From Thermodesulfovibrionales bacterium (GTDB lineage Bacteria; Nitrospirota; Thermodesulfovibrionia; Thermodesulfovibrionales; SM23-35), in the NCBI GenBank assembly GCA_030019415.1, contig JASEEX010000010.1, positions 1-55,175 on the forward strand: DNA of 55,175 nt, in the 5' to 3' direction. A model generated the notes under the pieces. The model made no database searches and had not been told where the DNA came from. It was given only the letters and a program-made list of their open reading frames with translations. Positions 17,197 to 25,407 of the stretch are shown piece after piece. Numbering within the stretch: the stretch's first letter is position 1; each line of letters begins with the position of its first letter. The position numbers and the translations under genes are program-made.

Positions 17197-18026
17197 AATA
17201 AAAGACTTATGTAAAAGGGCTTTTACCCCGATTACAGTAATGTTCATACCCCATAGTAATATTAGACCCCTGAACTTTAAGATTCCCTTTATGGGAATAT
17301 TCATCTCGATAATATTGTGTCTCTTTGGAACACTTTATGTTTTCTCGGTAGCCGTAAAATCCTTAGAATATCAGGTGATGAAAAAGAAGCTGAATTATTA
17401 TTCAAAACAGTTTTTAGAACTGAGGACGACGATTACAGCACTCAGAAATGCTGAAAAGGAATTCAGTAGGTTGTTTTCCCTCGGCTCCAAAGAAAGGATT
17501 CTTGAGAATATTGATACTTCATACACTGGGTCAATTGATATGGAAAATCTCAGGCAGCAGATTCAGAAAACAGTTGAGACAGTGAGTGAAATAAAGGATT
17601 ATTTACGATACCAGAAGGACCTTTATCTTGCAACTCCAAAAGGCCTACCTGTGGATGGGCCTATCACTTCTGACTATGGTAAAAGGCAACATCCTACAAG
17701 CGGTGAAATCAATTTTCATAGTGGTGTAGATGTAGCAGCGCCTCACGGGAGTCCTGTCAGGGCTACGGCGGATGGCATAGTAAGCTTCTCAGGTTGGAAT
17801 GGGGGCAGTGGAAACCTTGTTGTCCTGGAGCATGGATTTGGCTTTAAAACATTCTATGCCCATAATAAAATGAACATTGTAAAGGTTGGTCAAGAGGTCA
17901 AGAGGGGGGGATGTAATCGGTTACGTTGGTTCCACCGGTAACGCTACAGGGCCTCATGTGCATTACGAGGTATGGAAGAATGGTAAACCCGTTAATCCTG
18001 ACAGATATATCAATAGGAGGTCGTAA
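17180..18026 (+). pseudogene. M23 family peptidoglycan peptidase, frameshifted at G7
   Basis: Membrane-anchored LytM/M23 metallopeptidase. It starts at GTG 17180 after AGGAGG and has one transmembrane segment (about 36-58), a coiled region (about 65-135), then the peptidase core YGKRQHPTSGEINFHSGVDVAA and GNLVVLEHGFGFKTFYAHN. In the written sequence a run of seven G (17914-17920) shifts the frame after [10 protein letters not shown], giving a stop at 17941. With six G the frame continues as [20 protein letters not shown] with the final H-x-H zinc motif and ends at a TAA overlapping the bactofilin ATG (TAATG). So it is a sequencing error, a fresh mutation or a switchable run. Neighbour bactofilin is the classical partner. 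Confidence 0.85.
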
Positions 18027-18397
18027 TGTTTCACAGGAATAAAGAGAAGCTGGAATCTTTTATAGGAACCAATTCAAATTTCAAAGGCGATATAAATACA
18101 AAAGGAACTTTAAGGATTGACGGCACTATGGATGGAAATGTAAATGCTGACTGGGTAATCCTCGGTGAAAAGGCATTTCTCAAGGGTGATATTACAGCGA
18201 GGGGCGTCATCATAGGTGGCAGAGTTGAAGGTAATCTGAAGGCTAAAGAGATTATAGAGATAAAATCCAAGGGACAGGTATCTGGAGATACCTTTACGAG
18301 CAAGTTAGCAATAGTTGAGGGCGGGGTTTTCAACGGCAGGGTCTACATGGAGAGAGACGAATCAAAGATAGTAGAGTTTCAAGCAAAAGAGAGGTAA
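18026..18397 (+). CDS. Bactofilin (polymerising cytoskeletal protein)
   Basis: 123-residue bactofilin with the beta-helix repeat core from IGTNSNFKGDINTKGTLRID to KAKEIIEIKSKGQVSGD. Members polymerise at the inner membrane without nucleotides and act as scaffold for peptidoglycan enzymes. The preceding gene is a M23 peptidase, a conserved pairing (as in Helicobacter CcmA-Csd1 and others), so control of cell shape or local wall growth is likely. Start codon overlaps the peptidase stop; AGGAGG precedes it. Confidence 0.95.
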   Translation: MFHRNKEKLESFIGTNSNFKGDINTKGTLRIDGTMDGNVNADWVILGEKAFLKGDITARGVIIGGRVEGNLKAKEIIEIKSKGQVSGDTFTSKLAIVEGGVFNGRVYMERDESKIVEFQAKER

Positions 18398-18418
18398 ATA
18401 AAAGGTGCTGGGTTTACC

Positions 18419-18448
18419 TTGACATCACTTTTAATACAATGCTATTTT
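18419..18448 (+). promoter_or_regulatory. Promoter of tRNA-Ala
   Basis: TTGACA (18419-18424), 18-base spacer, TATTTT (18443-18448); the tRNA 5' end is 9 bases further on. Confidence 0.6.
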
Positions 18449-18457
18449 GGGATTTGA

Positions 18458-18530
<73 letters not shown>

Positions 18531-18576
18531 CTCAGTATTTTCAACCCTTTGCCTGCCATTAAAACCCTCTAACAAA

Positions 18577-19548
18577 CTACCCAGCCTCCAACTCACTACT
18601 CACGATAGCAATGGTTGGATTCTGACAACGATAAAGCATAGTTGAACTTACCCCTCCCAGTATGAGATCCCTGATGGCAGTGCGCCCCTTGCGGCCCATA
18701 ATGATCAGGTTGTAGTCCTCTTCTTCAGCCTCTTTAAGAATTTCTTCGGACGGTCTCCCTATCCTGACCCTGGTCGTAATAAGTCCTTCAGGAAACCCTG
18801 CTTCAAGAAAAACCGCCTTAGCTTCTTTTAGTATTCTCTTTGCCTCCTCCTCAGGGTCTATCCCCTCTCTAAGTCTTTCCGCAAAGAGTGCCAGATTAAT
18901 AACCCTAAGCAAGGTAATTTTACTCATGTAAGCCTTTAAATCCACTGTTAGGCAGGCAGCATATTCTACACCCCTCATGGAATAGGATGAACCGTCAACA
19001 GGAATGAGGACTTTAGGAACAGGACATGCCTTATCTTTCAGAATCCTATGGCCTACTATATACACAGTCTGCCTGCTTGCTGAATGTACAACCTTATTGG
19101 TAACACTTCCTAGGAGGAGCTCCATTATTTCTGAGAACCCTCTCCTGGCCATTATAATAGTTGAAAACTTTTTCTCATCAGCTACCCGGACAATTTCCCG
19201 AGCTGGGTCTCCTTCTACTATCAGTTTCTCTATATCGACCTCTATTCCTAAATCCCTTAGAATCCTTTCCCCTTCATCCAGTGAAGGCTTGATATTCTTC
19301 TCAATATGTTGTTCCTTGAACTTTGTGAAGGCATCCGACAGCTTGAGGATCTCTGCCCGAAGGTCAACGTAAGGTATATAACGGCTCATATAGCGTCCAG
19401 CCACAACACGAAGCAGAGCAAGGCCTGCGAGACTCTTTCCTAAGGATGCTCCCAGATACCCGGCAAACTGCACAGCCTGCTTAGAATGTTTGCTTCCATC
19501 CACAGGAAGCAGTATCTTTTTAACGGGGCACTGTAGCTTCATGATCAT
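18577..19548 (-). CDS. Tandem universal stress protein
   Basis: A 323-residue cytoplasmic protein of two Usp domains: residues about 8-160 (KKILLPVDGSKHSKQAVQFA) and about 176-316 (VLIPVDGSSYSMRGVEYA). The second half has the nucleotide-binding G-x2-G-x9-GxSS pattern (MGRKGRTAIRDLILGGVSS); the first has a variant (ARRGFSEIMELLLGSVTNK). UspA-like proteins bind ATP/AMP and help survival of stress. It is a single-gene unit; a 26-27-base GGGTTAACCC-centred motif lies upstream. Start may be the ATG at 19548 or two codons later. Confidence 0.9.
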   Translation of the reverse strand: MIMKLQCPVKKILLPVDGSKHSKQAVQFAGYLGASLGKSLAGLALLRVVAGRYMSRYIPYVDLRAEILKLSDAFTKFKEQHIEKNIKPSLDEGERILRDLGIEVDIEKLIVEGDPAREIVRVADEKKFSTIIMARRGFSEIMELLLGSVTNKVVHSASRQTVYIVGHRILKDKACPVPKVLIPVDGSSYSMRGVEYAACLTVDLKAYMSKITLLRVINLALFAERLREGIDPEEEAKRILKEAKAVFLEAGFPEGLITTRVRIGRPSEEILKEAEEEDYNLIIMGRKGRTAIRDLILGGVSSTMLYRCQNPTIAIVSSELEAG

Positions 19549-19590
19549 CTCACTTAGATTATAGCAAAATTAGATTTAATTACATCTCAA

Positions 19591-19616
19591 GGGTAAGCCA
19601 TTTTGGGTTAACCCTT
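19591..19616. promoter_or_regulatory. GGGTAA-spacer-GGGTTAACCC motif (copy 1)
   Basis: GGGTAAGCC, spacer, GGGTTAACCCTT. A very similar 27-base copy lies upstream of rmlA (36999-37025). Here it is 43 bases upstream of the Usp start. Possibly a regulator site. Confidence 0.4.
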
Positions 19617-19620
19617 TTTA

Positions 19621-20376
19621 TTAATATGCGAATCTGTAAAATAACAATCCCATGTATTCACGCACAGCAATACAAGTGTTTTTAAATCCTGAGACATCAG
19701 GCAAGTAATCTTCCCATCCATATTTTTTATCCTTCCATGTTTTTAAACCAGCAGGGAATGGCGTGACATCCATATCAACCTTTTTAAAGCTCAGGACGGA
19801 ACGGCTCATATGATATGCAGATGTCACTAATATCGGCTTTTTAAAGCCCAGTTTTTCACAAATTACCTTAGTGTATCTCGCATTTTCAATAGTGTCTCTG
19901 CTTTTGTCTTCCAAAATAATTTTGTTTAACGGGACACCAAGGTCAATAAGAAAACGCCTTACAATAAGTACCTCGGATGGCTTGTGTTTGAAGACCTGTC
20001 CACTTGACACAATAATGGGGACACCAAGCCTTTTTTGAAGTCTCACAGCAGTGACAATTCTGCCAAGCATATCGTCAGCAGGAAAGCCTATTCCGGACAA
20101 ATCTTGAGCCCCTGTATGTGAACCACTACCTAAAAGAACTATTACATCTCCCCGCGGATTTTCAGGAATCTTAAAGTCAGATTCAAGCCCCCTGAGCATG
20201 ATATCCGAGACAGGGGATATGGAAAGAAACCACGTGAAAATGCCAATTAAGCAATTAATAATACTCGCTTTCCAATGCCTTTTGAACAAAAACAATAGAC
20301 CTGAGAATATTAAAATAACAATAAATATTCCAGGTGGTAAAAGGAATGGGGTTAATATCTTCTTTAAAATGAACAT
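19621..20376 (-). CDS. YdcF/ElyC (DUF218) family membrane protein
   Basis: 251 residues with two N-terminal membrane segments (about 12-32 and 38-56) and a soluble DUF218 domain: GDVIVLLGSGSHTG near 76-89, VSSGQVFKHKPSE near 123-135, LEDKSRDTIENARYT near 157-171 and ILVTSAYHMSRS near 182-193. ElyC-type members influence envelope/undecaprenyl-linked peptidoglycan assembly; SanA-type affect permeability. No operon partner; convergent neighbours. Function here inferred from family only. Confidence 0.85.
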   Translation of the reverse strand: MFILKKILTPFLLPPGIFIVILIFSGLLFLFKRHWKASIINCLIGIFTWFLSISPVSDIMLRGLESDFKIPENPRGDVIVLLGSGSHTGAQDLSGIGFPADDMLGRIVTAVRLQKRLGVPIIVSSGQVFKHKPSEVLIVRRFLIDLGVPLNKIILEDKSRDTIENARYTKVICEKLGFKKPILVTSAYHMSRSVLSFKKVDMDVTPFPAGLKTWKDKKYGWEDYLPDVSGFKNTCIAVREYMGLLFYRFAY

Positions 20377-20598
20377 TTATCAATCTGAATCAACTCACAT
20401 CTTTTCAGCCACCAACTCTTATTCTGAGTTAATATTCTATCGACATGCTCTTTAAATGTTAGCTTTCTATTATATCTTCTTTCTTTCTTCCTTTTGTGAT
20501 AAAATTTTCATGAGCTCTTTGAGATCTTTTCTCATGGAAGAGCAAATCTGTTGAGATTAAGGATAAGATAATTGAATGTTGAAAAAGGGTGAGTTTAT

Positions 20599-21207
20599 AT
20601 GGTGGAGTTAGGACAGATTGAGAGACCGAAGGCGGAAAGCTTTGCCGGGAGAAGGAAGCTCTATTGTGTACCGAATATTTATCCTATCGATGATGCACCT
20701 AATGACTATAAAGAACTTTTCAACAAATACTGGGATGAGGTGGCACAACAGATAGAAAAGATCGAGGTTGCCGGAAAGATAAAAAAGATATTCTGTGAAA
20801 TGGTTTATCTTCAAGGCGAAGAGGCGCTAAATATACTGGCAAAGATTAATGACCGAGCCACGCAGATCATTAAGAGGAAGTCAGAAGAAGGGGGAACCCT
20901 TTTTCCTCTGGAAACTAAAGAAATATTTGGACCTTATCTGGATTGGGGTAATTGTCTTAAAATTGTAAACACACAGGAAGTATTTACAAAGGTCTTTGAG
21001 TTTTACACAGAGTATATGGACAAAAGGCTTCAGCATATCCTGAGTGTGATAGACAGCAACCTCTCGGCAGCCGAAGCAGGCCTGCTCATAATGAAAGACG
21101 AAGATAGGACAAAACTCCAGTTTCCCAGAGACATTGAGGTGTTTTTAGTAACACCTCCATCTTATGATGACATTATGAGATGGTTTAGGGAGAAATGGAA
21201 ATTGTGA
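20599..21207 (+). CDS. Unrecognised soluble protein
   Basis: A 202-residue protein I do not recognise. It is acidic-basic mixed with no membrane segment or signal peptide and is predicted mostly helical; residues about 45-150 have long amphipathic helices (KYWDEVAQQIEKIEVAGKI, VFTKVFEFYTEYMDKRLQ). The ATG has a good ribosome site (AGGGTGAG). The 221 bases upstream contain a GCTCTT/AAGAGC stem around TGAGA/TCTCA at 20515-20548 but no certain promoter. It converges on the THEP1 gene with 23 bases of overlap. No catalytic motif seen. Confidence 0.65.
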   Translation: MVELGQIERPKAESFAGRRKLYCVPNIYPIDDAPNDYKELFNKYWDEVAQQIEKIEVAGKIKKIFCEMVYLQGEEALNILAKINDRATQIIKRKSEEGGTLFPLETKEIFGPYLDWGNCLKIVNTQEVFTKVFEFYTEYMDKRLQHILSVIDSNLSAAEAGLLIMKDEDRTKLQFPRDIEVFLVTPPSYDDIMRWFREKWKL

Positions 21208-21715
21208 GTAAAATTCCTAACAACAGGGAGTCTATGTTGTTTCGTGTCACCTCAAAAAGCTTTACATTATTTCTTTTCTTTATTTCTTCAATAAGGCCAA
21301 CACCTTTAAAGGCAATGGTTGCAATAACCATTTTCTCGGAGTCAATGATCTCTTTTATGAGTCTTCTGAACTTAGGGGACAGGCATTCCATCTTTCCAAT
21401 CTCATCAATAATGACGAGATTGGTTTCAGGGGCAAAAAATGCGATGGAGTCAAGAAAACCTTCAAAGCCCCTAACATCAACCCTGTATTTGCCAACCCTG
21501 TAAGGGCTTTCTATCTCTGTATGGGAGAGAAGCCCCCTCCTTCCATCAAGGCTTATCAAATCAAACCCCTTTCTAATGCCTTCTTCTCTTATCTCCTCTG
21601 TGTAAAAACCAGCGGGATGTAAGCCCTTTAATTCCCCGGAGAGTTTCTTGATAAGTGTCGTCTTTCCGACTCCCGGAGGCCCTGTTAAGAGGATATTCTT
21701 TTTTGTTAAACCCAT
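21185..21715 (-). CDS. Nucleoside-triphosphatase, THEP1 family
   Basis: P-loop NTPase of the THEP1 type (176 residues) with Walker A LTGPPGVGKTTLIKKL at residues about 10-25, Walker B LVIIDEIGKMEC near 99-110, and the family GFYTEEIREEGIRKGFDL segment near 38-55. THEP1 enzymes hydrolyse ATP, GTP and other NTPs slowly; the physiological role is uncertain (suggested RNA or nucleotide metabolism). Start chosen at ATG 21715, 7 bases after AAGGAG, instead of a longer frame from 21742. Confidence 0.88.
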   Translation of the reverse strand: MGLTKKNILLTGPPGVGKTTLIKKLSGELKGLHPAGFYTEEIREEGIRKGFDLISLDGRRGLLSHTEIESPYRVGKYRVDVRGFEGFLDSIAFFAPETNLVIIDEIGKMECLSPKFRRLIKEIIDSEKMVIATIAFKGVGLIEEIKKRNNVKLFEVTRNNIDSLLLGILLTISISP

Positions 21716-21811
21716 ATTCAATCTCCTTGATAATTTTAACATTAGTTCAGGTATCCATGATGTAGATCGATATGTCTGTTGGTTAACTCAAACGAAGAGA
21801 GAAACAGAATC

Positions 21812-21820
21812 TGGTATAAT
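21812..21820 (+). promoter_or_regulatory. Extended -10 promoter for the selenoprotein gene
   Basis: TG-G-TATAAT at 21812-21820 is a perfect extended -10; no clear -35 is needed for such promoters. It lies 57 bases before the ATG at 21878. Confidence 0.55.
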
Positions 21821-21877
21821 AGCGAAGATATAAATACAATCTAAGAGAGAGGCAAGAACTGTATGGGAGGTAATTTC

Positions 21878-22093
21878 ATGGGAAAAAGGGTTATTATCTA
21901 CGGCAAGGCTGGCTGACCCTTTACCGAAAAGGCCAGGTTAGCCTATGGAGATAGTGCTGAATATTTCGATGTTAAATCAGACAGCACAAGATTACAGGAG
22001 ATGCTCAGATACTCAGGTGGTGTCCAAAGGGTACCGGTTATCGTTGAGGGTGATAAGGTAACTGTCGGTTACGGGGGCTATTGAGGTATTTGA
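21878..22093 (+). CDS. Glutaredoxin-like selenoprotein with two in-frame UGA codons (Uxx-star type)
   Basis: A gene that ordinary ORF calling misses. From ATG 21878, 7 bases after GGGAGG, the frame reads MGKRVIIYGKAG-U-PFTEKA with UGA at 21914-21916 exactly where glutaredoxins have the first Cys of CPYC, then EYFDVKSD, GGVQRVPVIVEGDKVTVGYG (the cis-Pro VPVIV region and glycine-rich end of the thioredoxin fold), and ends GGY-U-GI-stop with a second UGA at 22082-22084. Total 71 codons. The C-terminal U-x-x-stop matches the known Uxx-star (seleno)protein families. Each UGA is followed 16-17 bases later by a hairpin with loop CAGGTTA or CAGTTTA. This is a predicted small redox selenoprotein. The neighbour is a corrinoid activator. 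SelA/B/C are not in the window. Confidence 0.82.
21930..21944 (+). promoter_or_regulatory. SECIS-like hairpin after first UGA
   Basis: AGGC (21930-21933), loop CAGGTTA (21934-21940), GCCT (21941-21944), with possible outer pairs CC (21924-25)/GG (21947-48). The loop begins 17 bases after the UGA and contains GGU, as in the E. coli fdhF SelB site. Confidence 0.65.
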
Positions 22094-22096
22094 TTA

Positions 22097-22111
22097 CCGG
22101 CAGTTTACCGG
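22097..22111 (+). promoter_or_regulatory. SECIS-like hairpin after second UGA
   Basis: CCGG (22097-22100), loop CAGTTTA (22101-22107), CCGG (22108-22111). The loop begins 16 bases after the UGA and differs from the first loop by one base. It lies past the final stop codon. Confidence 0.6.
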
Positions 22112-22204
22112 CATCTTTAATTCCCTTTAAACCCCAATTTAATTTTTGGTTCTTCTCCCAATTAGTTGCTAAACATGGGTCAAGAGGTCCAGGATTCGAG
22201 GATT

Positions 22205-24073
22205 ATGGATATTAAATTAACCACGGGGAGAACCCTCCACATCTTAGAAGAGGAAAGCCTGCTACAGGCATTGAAAAGGCATGGCATATACCTTGTTGCC
22301 TCATGCGGAGGGAAGGGAATATGCAGTAAATGTCGTGTCAGACTCCTCGAAGGAAAGAGCAAGATTGCCTCCACGGGCAAACTCGAACCACGTGAGATAA
22401 AGACGGGGATTACCCTTGCATGCCAGACCTTTCCAGAAGAGGACATCTTCATTGATATACCGAAGGAATCAAAACTTGTTGTAGGAGAGAAGATAGCGAT
22501 ATCAAAATCTACAGACCTAATTGAACTACTTCACTCTTTAGAGGCTGAGATATCTCCAATTGTGAAGCGAATTACATTGAATCTGCCCCCGCCTACCATC
22601 CATGACAATATAAGTGACCTTGAAAGGCTTAAAAGGTCGCTGGAAGAAAGGGATTTAATAGGGATAAGATTTTCCCATGGGTTAGTCTCATCCATCTCAA
22701 AGGTACTCAGAGAGGCAGAGTGGAAGATAACTCTAAGATACACCGATAGCCATGATGCCATCTCCATTTCACCTGCTGGTATGGACGGGGACAGGTATGG
22801 ACTTGCAGTGGACATAGGGACAACCACTGTGGTTATATATCTTGTAAATCTTACAGATGGACGGCTCATTGATGTGGGCTCCACCTATAATTCCCAGATG
22901 AGATACGGAGACGATGTTATTACGCGCATAATCTATGCTACAGAGAGTGGAGGACTTGATGAGCTCAGAGACTCTGTGGTTTCCGACATAAATGATCTAT
23001 TAGCCCCATTAATAGAAAGACATAGCATAAGCAGGAAGGACATCGAATCAGTTGTTATAACAGGCAACACCACTATGACCCATATATTCTGGGGGCTTAA
23101 CCCTGCCCATATCAGGGAGGAACCTTATATTCCAACAATAAACTTTTTCCCAAGATGGAATGCAGGGACCGCTAAGCTTAAGATCAATCCCCTGTCCCCA
23201 ATATATACGGTCCCCTGCGTTGCAAGCTATGTTGGTGGTGACATTGCTGCTGGTGTGCTTTCATCGAAGCTGCATAGAAGCCCGGAGATAGCCCTTTTCA
23301 TAGATATAGGTACAAATGGAGAGATTGTCATAGGAAACAATGAGTGGCTCATGGCTGCTGCTTGCTCCGCAGGCCCCTGCTTTGAAGGAAGCGGGATAAA
23401 ACATGGGATGAGGGCGACTGAAGGGGCGATAGAATCCATTAAGATAGACCCTGAGACATTTGAGCCTGTATTTAATGTTATCGGAAATGGACAACCCATG
23501 GGCATATGTGGCTCAGGTATGATAGACGCCATCTCAGAGATGTTCCTGACAGGGATAATAGACCAGAAAGGCAAGTTTATCAGAGAGGTCAAGACTGGTA
23601 GAATAAGGAATGGTGTAGATGGTCCTGAGTTTTTGATTTTCAGCAGAGATGGAAGGGATATTGTCCTTACAGAGGTTGATATCGAGAACATTCTGAGGGC
23701 AAAGGCTGCGATATATGCTGGTGTGTCCCTGCTTTTAAAGGAGGTTGGTTTTGGCCTGGATGCGATAGAAAGGGTTTATATCGCGGGGGGATTCGGTAAT
23801 TATCTCAACGTTGACAGAGCCATCATCTTAGGGATGTTACCTGATCTTCCGAAGGATAAGTTCTCTTTCCTTGGGAATGCCTCAATTACAGGGGCATACT
23901 TATGTCTTCTTTCTAAGGAACTCAGGAAAGAAGCTGGTATTATCGCTTCAAAGATGACATATCTCGAACTCTCAGTCTCAAAAAGGTTCATGGATGAGTA
24001 TATATCTGCCCTCTTTTTGCCCCATACCCATATGAGGCTCTTCCCAACAGTAAAAAAATTGCTATCAAAATAA
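22205..24073 (+). CDS. Reductive activator of corrinoid enzymes (RACE: 2Fe-2S + ASKHA)
   Basis: 622-residue protein with an N-terminal plant-type [2Fe-2S] ferredoxin domain (C-x5-C-x2-C in CGGKGICSKC, final Cys in ACQTF; residues about 36-80), a linker domain, and a C-terminal ASKHA ATPase (DUF4445) with AVDIGTTTVVIYLVNL, VVITGNTTMTHIFWG, FIDIGTNGEIVIGN, GICGSGMIDAI and YIAGGFGNYL. Such proteins use ATP to reduce inactive Co(II)-corrinoid proteins of methyltransferase systems (RamA-like in function, ASKHA type in fold). Start at ATG 22205; upstream TTG/ATG codons lack ribosome sites. No corrinoid protein or methyltransferase lies in the window, so the partner is elsewhere. Confidence 0.9.
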   Translation: MDIKLTTGRTLHILEEESLLQALKRHGIYLVASCGGKGICSKCRVRLLEGKSKIASTGKLEPREIKTGITLACQTFPEEDIFIDIPKESKLVVGEKIAISKSTDLIELLHSLEAEISPIVKRITLNLPPPTIHDNISDLERLKRSLEERDLIGIRFSHGLVSSISKVLREAEWKITLRYTDSHDAISISPAGMDGDRYGLAVDIGTTTVVIYLVNLTDGRLIDVGSTYNSQMRYGDDVITRIIYATESGGLDELRDSVVSDINDLLAPLIERHSISRKDIESVVITGNTTMTHIFWGLNPAHIREEPYIPTINFFPRWNAGTAKLKINPLSPIYTVPCVASYVGGDIAAGVLSSKLHRSPEIALFIDIGTNGEIVIGNNEWLMAAACSAGPCFEGSGIKHGMRATEGAIESIKIDPETFEPVFNVIGNGQPMGICGSGMIDAISEMFLTGIIDQKGKFIREVKTGRIRNGVDGPEFLIFSRDGRDIVLTEVDIENILRAKAAIYAGVSLLLKEVGFGLDAIERVYIAGGFGNYLNVDRAIILGMLPDLPKDKFSFLGNASITGAYLCLLSKELRKEAGIIASKMTYLELSVSKRFMDEYISALFLPHTHMRLFPTVKKLLSK

Positions 24074-24165
24074 GTTATAAGTTGAAAGTTAGAGGGAAAG
24101 AATGCAGGTAATATTTTCTATTTCTAAGTTCTAATTTTTAACTTTAAACTTTCAACTTTTAACTT

Positions 24166-24504
24166 TTAATGTACTGGTCCTGAAGAAAGCAGTTTCTCCA
24201 CCTCTTTTTTTATTACTAAAGGAGGTATGCCTCCGTGTATTTTAATCACCCCATTTATTAAAACAATAGGGGTATTTATAGCACCTGACCATAAAAGCTC
24301 CCTTATCTTTTCGAACTCTTCTTCCCTCTCCATAAACAGGTCTATGTACTCCACAAATACGAGGGAAGGATAGAAATAATTCAGTTCCTTTTTGAGTTCC
24401 TCTGCAAGTACCCTGTTTGTTATAGAAGGTTCGAACTCCTCTCCATTGAAGAGAATGTCCTCTAATGAACTGTCCAGTATCTGGACATGAACTCTTTGGA
24501 GCAT
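24166..24504 (-). CDS. Thioredoxin-like small protein without cysteines
   Basis: 112 residues, predicted alternating beta/alpha (VHVQILD, FVEYIDLF, TPIVLINGVIKIHGGIPP). The NTPIVLINGVIKIHG stretch looks like the cis-Pro strand of a thioredoxin fold, but there is no Cys or in-frame UGA at the N-terminal helix where a redox pair would sit; DSSLEDI occupies it. I do not recognise a named family. It directly abuts panC (start 1 base before the panC stop region) so is co-transcribed. The intergenic DNA on its 3' side is a heptamer repeat (24135-24168) that provides its last codons and stop. Confidence 0.65.
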   Translation of the reverse strand: MLQRVHVQILDSSLEDILFNGEEFEPSITNRVLAEELKKELNYFYPSLVFVEYIDLFMEREEEFEKIRELLWSGAINTPIVLINGVIKIHGGIPPLVIKKEVEKLLSSGPVH

Positions 24505-25407
24505 TCAGATTGCCCTTTCCTTTAGACTCTTAAAATTGGGCTGCTGTATCTGGTAATCGCTACTTGTAACCAGCATATTATCTATGAGCCTCGTATCTCC
24601 AATCCTTAATGCCACGGTAAGCAGTACATCGCCTTTTATCTCGGAAAGTTCATTCATAGTCTCAGGGTCATACACTCCGGCATAATCAACCGATGATACC
24701 GCAGGTTCCTTCAAGAGTCTATCTTGCATTAAACCTTTAATATAAGTTCTATCTATTACGCCAGACTTTATTAAATCCGAGGCCTCTTTAAGACATCTAT
24801 AAATGACTGTTGCTGCCTCCCTCTGTGCTCTATCAAGGTAGGCGTTTCTTGAACTCATTGCGAGTCCATCCTGCTCTCTTACCGTTGGACATACAACAAC
24901 ATCAACATCCATATTGAGGTCTTTTACGAGCTGCTTTATAATGATACTCTGCTGAAAATCCTTCTGACCGAAGTATGCCCTTGTCGGTTTTACGATATTC
25001 AGGAGCTTTGTTACGACTGTTGCTACACCTCTGAAATGGCCCGGCCTGAATGCGCCACAAAGCCTTTCTGAAATCTTCTCTACCTCCACATAGGTCAAAA
25101 AAACCTCTGGATACATTGAAGATATCTCTGGCATGAAGATTATATCCACCTTTTCTCTCCGAAGCTTTTCTGTATCACCCTCGATGTCCCTCGGATATCT
25201 TTCAAGGTCCTCTGAGGCTCCAAACTGGATTGGATTTACGAAGATGCTCACCACTGTGATATCATTCTCTTGTTTCGCCCTTCCTACAAGACTGAGATGG
25301 CCCTCATGAAGGGCACCCATCGTAGGCACAAGGCCTATAGTTTTACCATCCACAAGATACTCCTTTGATGTCTCCTGCATAATCTTTGGTATGCTGATTA
25401 TCTCCAT
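24505..25407 (-). CDS. panC: Pantoate-beta-alanine ligase
   Basis: Makes pantothenate from pantoate and beta-alanine with ATP. The nucleotidylyltransferase fold shows LVPTMGALHEGHLSL (residues about 26-40), SIFVNPIQFGASEDLERYPR, CGAFRPGHFRGVATVVTKLL, YFGQKDFQQ and LAMSSRNAYL. At 300 residues the length is normal. It overlaps the end of ispG by 10 bases; panB and panD are not in the window. Confidence 0.96.
   Translation of the reverse strand: MEIISIPKIMQETSKEYLVDGKTIGLVPTMGALHEGHLSLVGRAKQENDITVVSIFVNPIQFGASEDLERYPRDIEGDTEKLRREKVDIIFMPEISSMYPEVFLTYVEVEKISERLCGAFRPGHFRGVATVVTKLLNIVKPTRAYFGQKDFQQSIIIKQLVKDLNMDVDVVVCPTVREQDGLAMSSRNAYLDRAQREAATVIYRCLKEASDLIKSGVIDRTYIKGLMQDRLLKEPAVSSVDYAGVYDPETMNELSEIKGDVLLTVALRIGDTRLIDNMLVTSSDYQIQQPNFKSLKERAI

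Noticed and set aside
20515-20548. Riboswitch in the leader of the unknown gene
   Set aside because: Only one simple stem pair; no conserved riboswitch core recognised.
23227-23691. 154-residue frame opposite the RACE gene
   Set aside because: Antisense shadow; peptide composition (P, S, I rich) is not protein-like.
24166-24504. Second selenoprotein candidate
   Set aside because: Thioredoxin-like, but no in-frame UGA and no Cys at the redox site.
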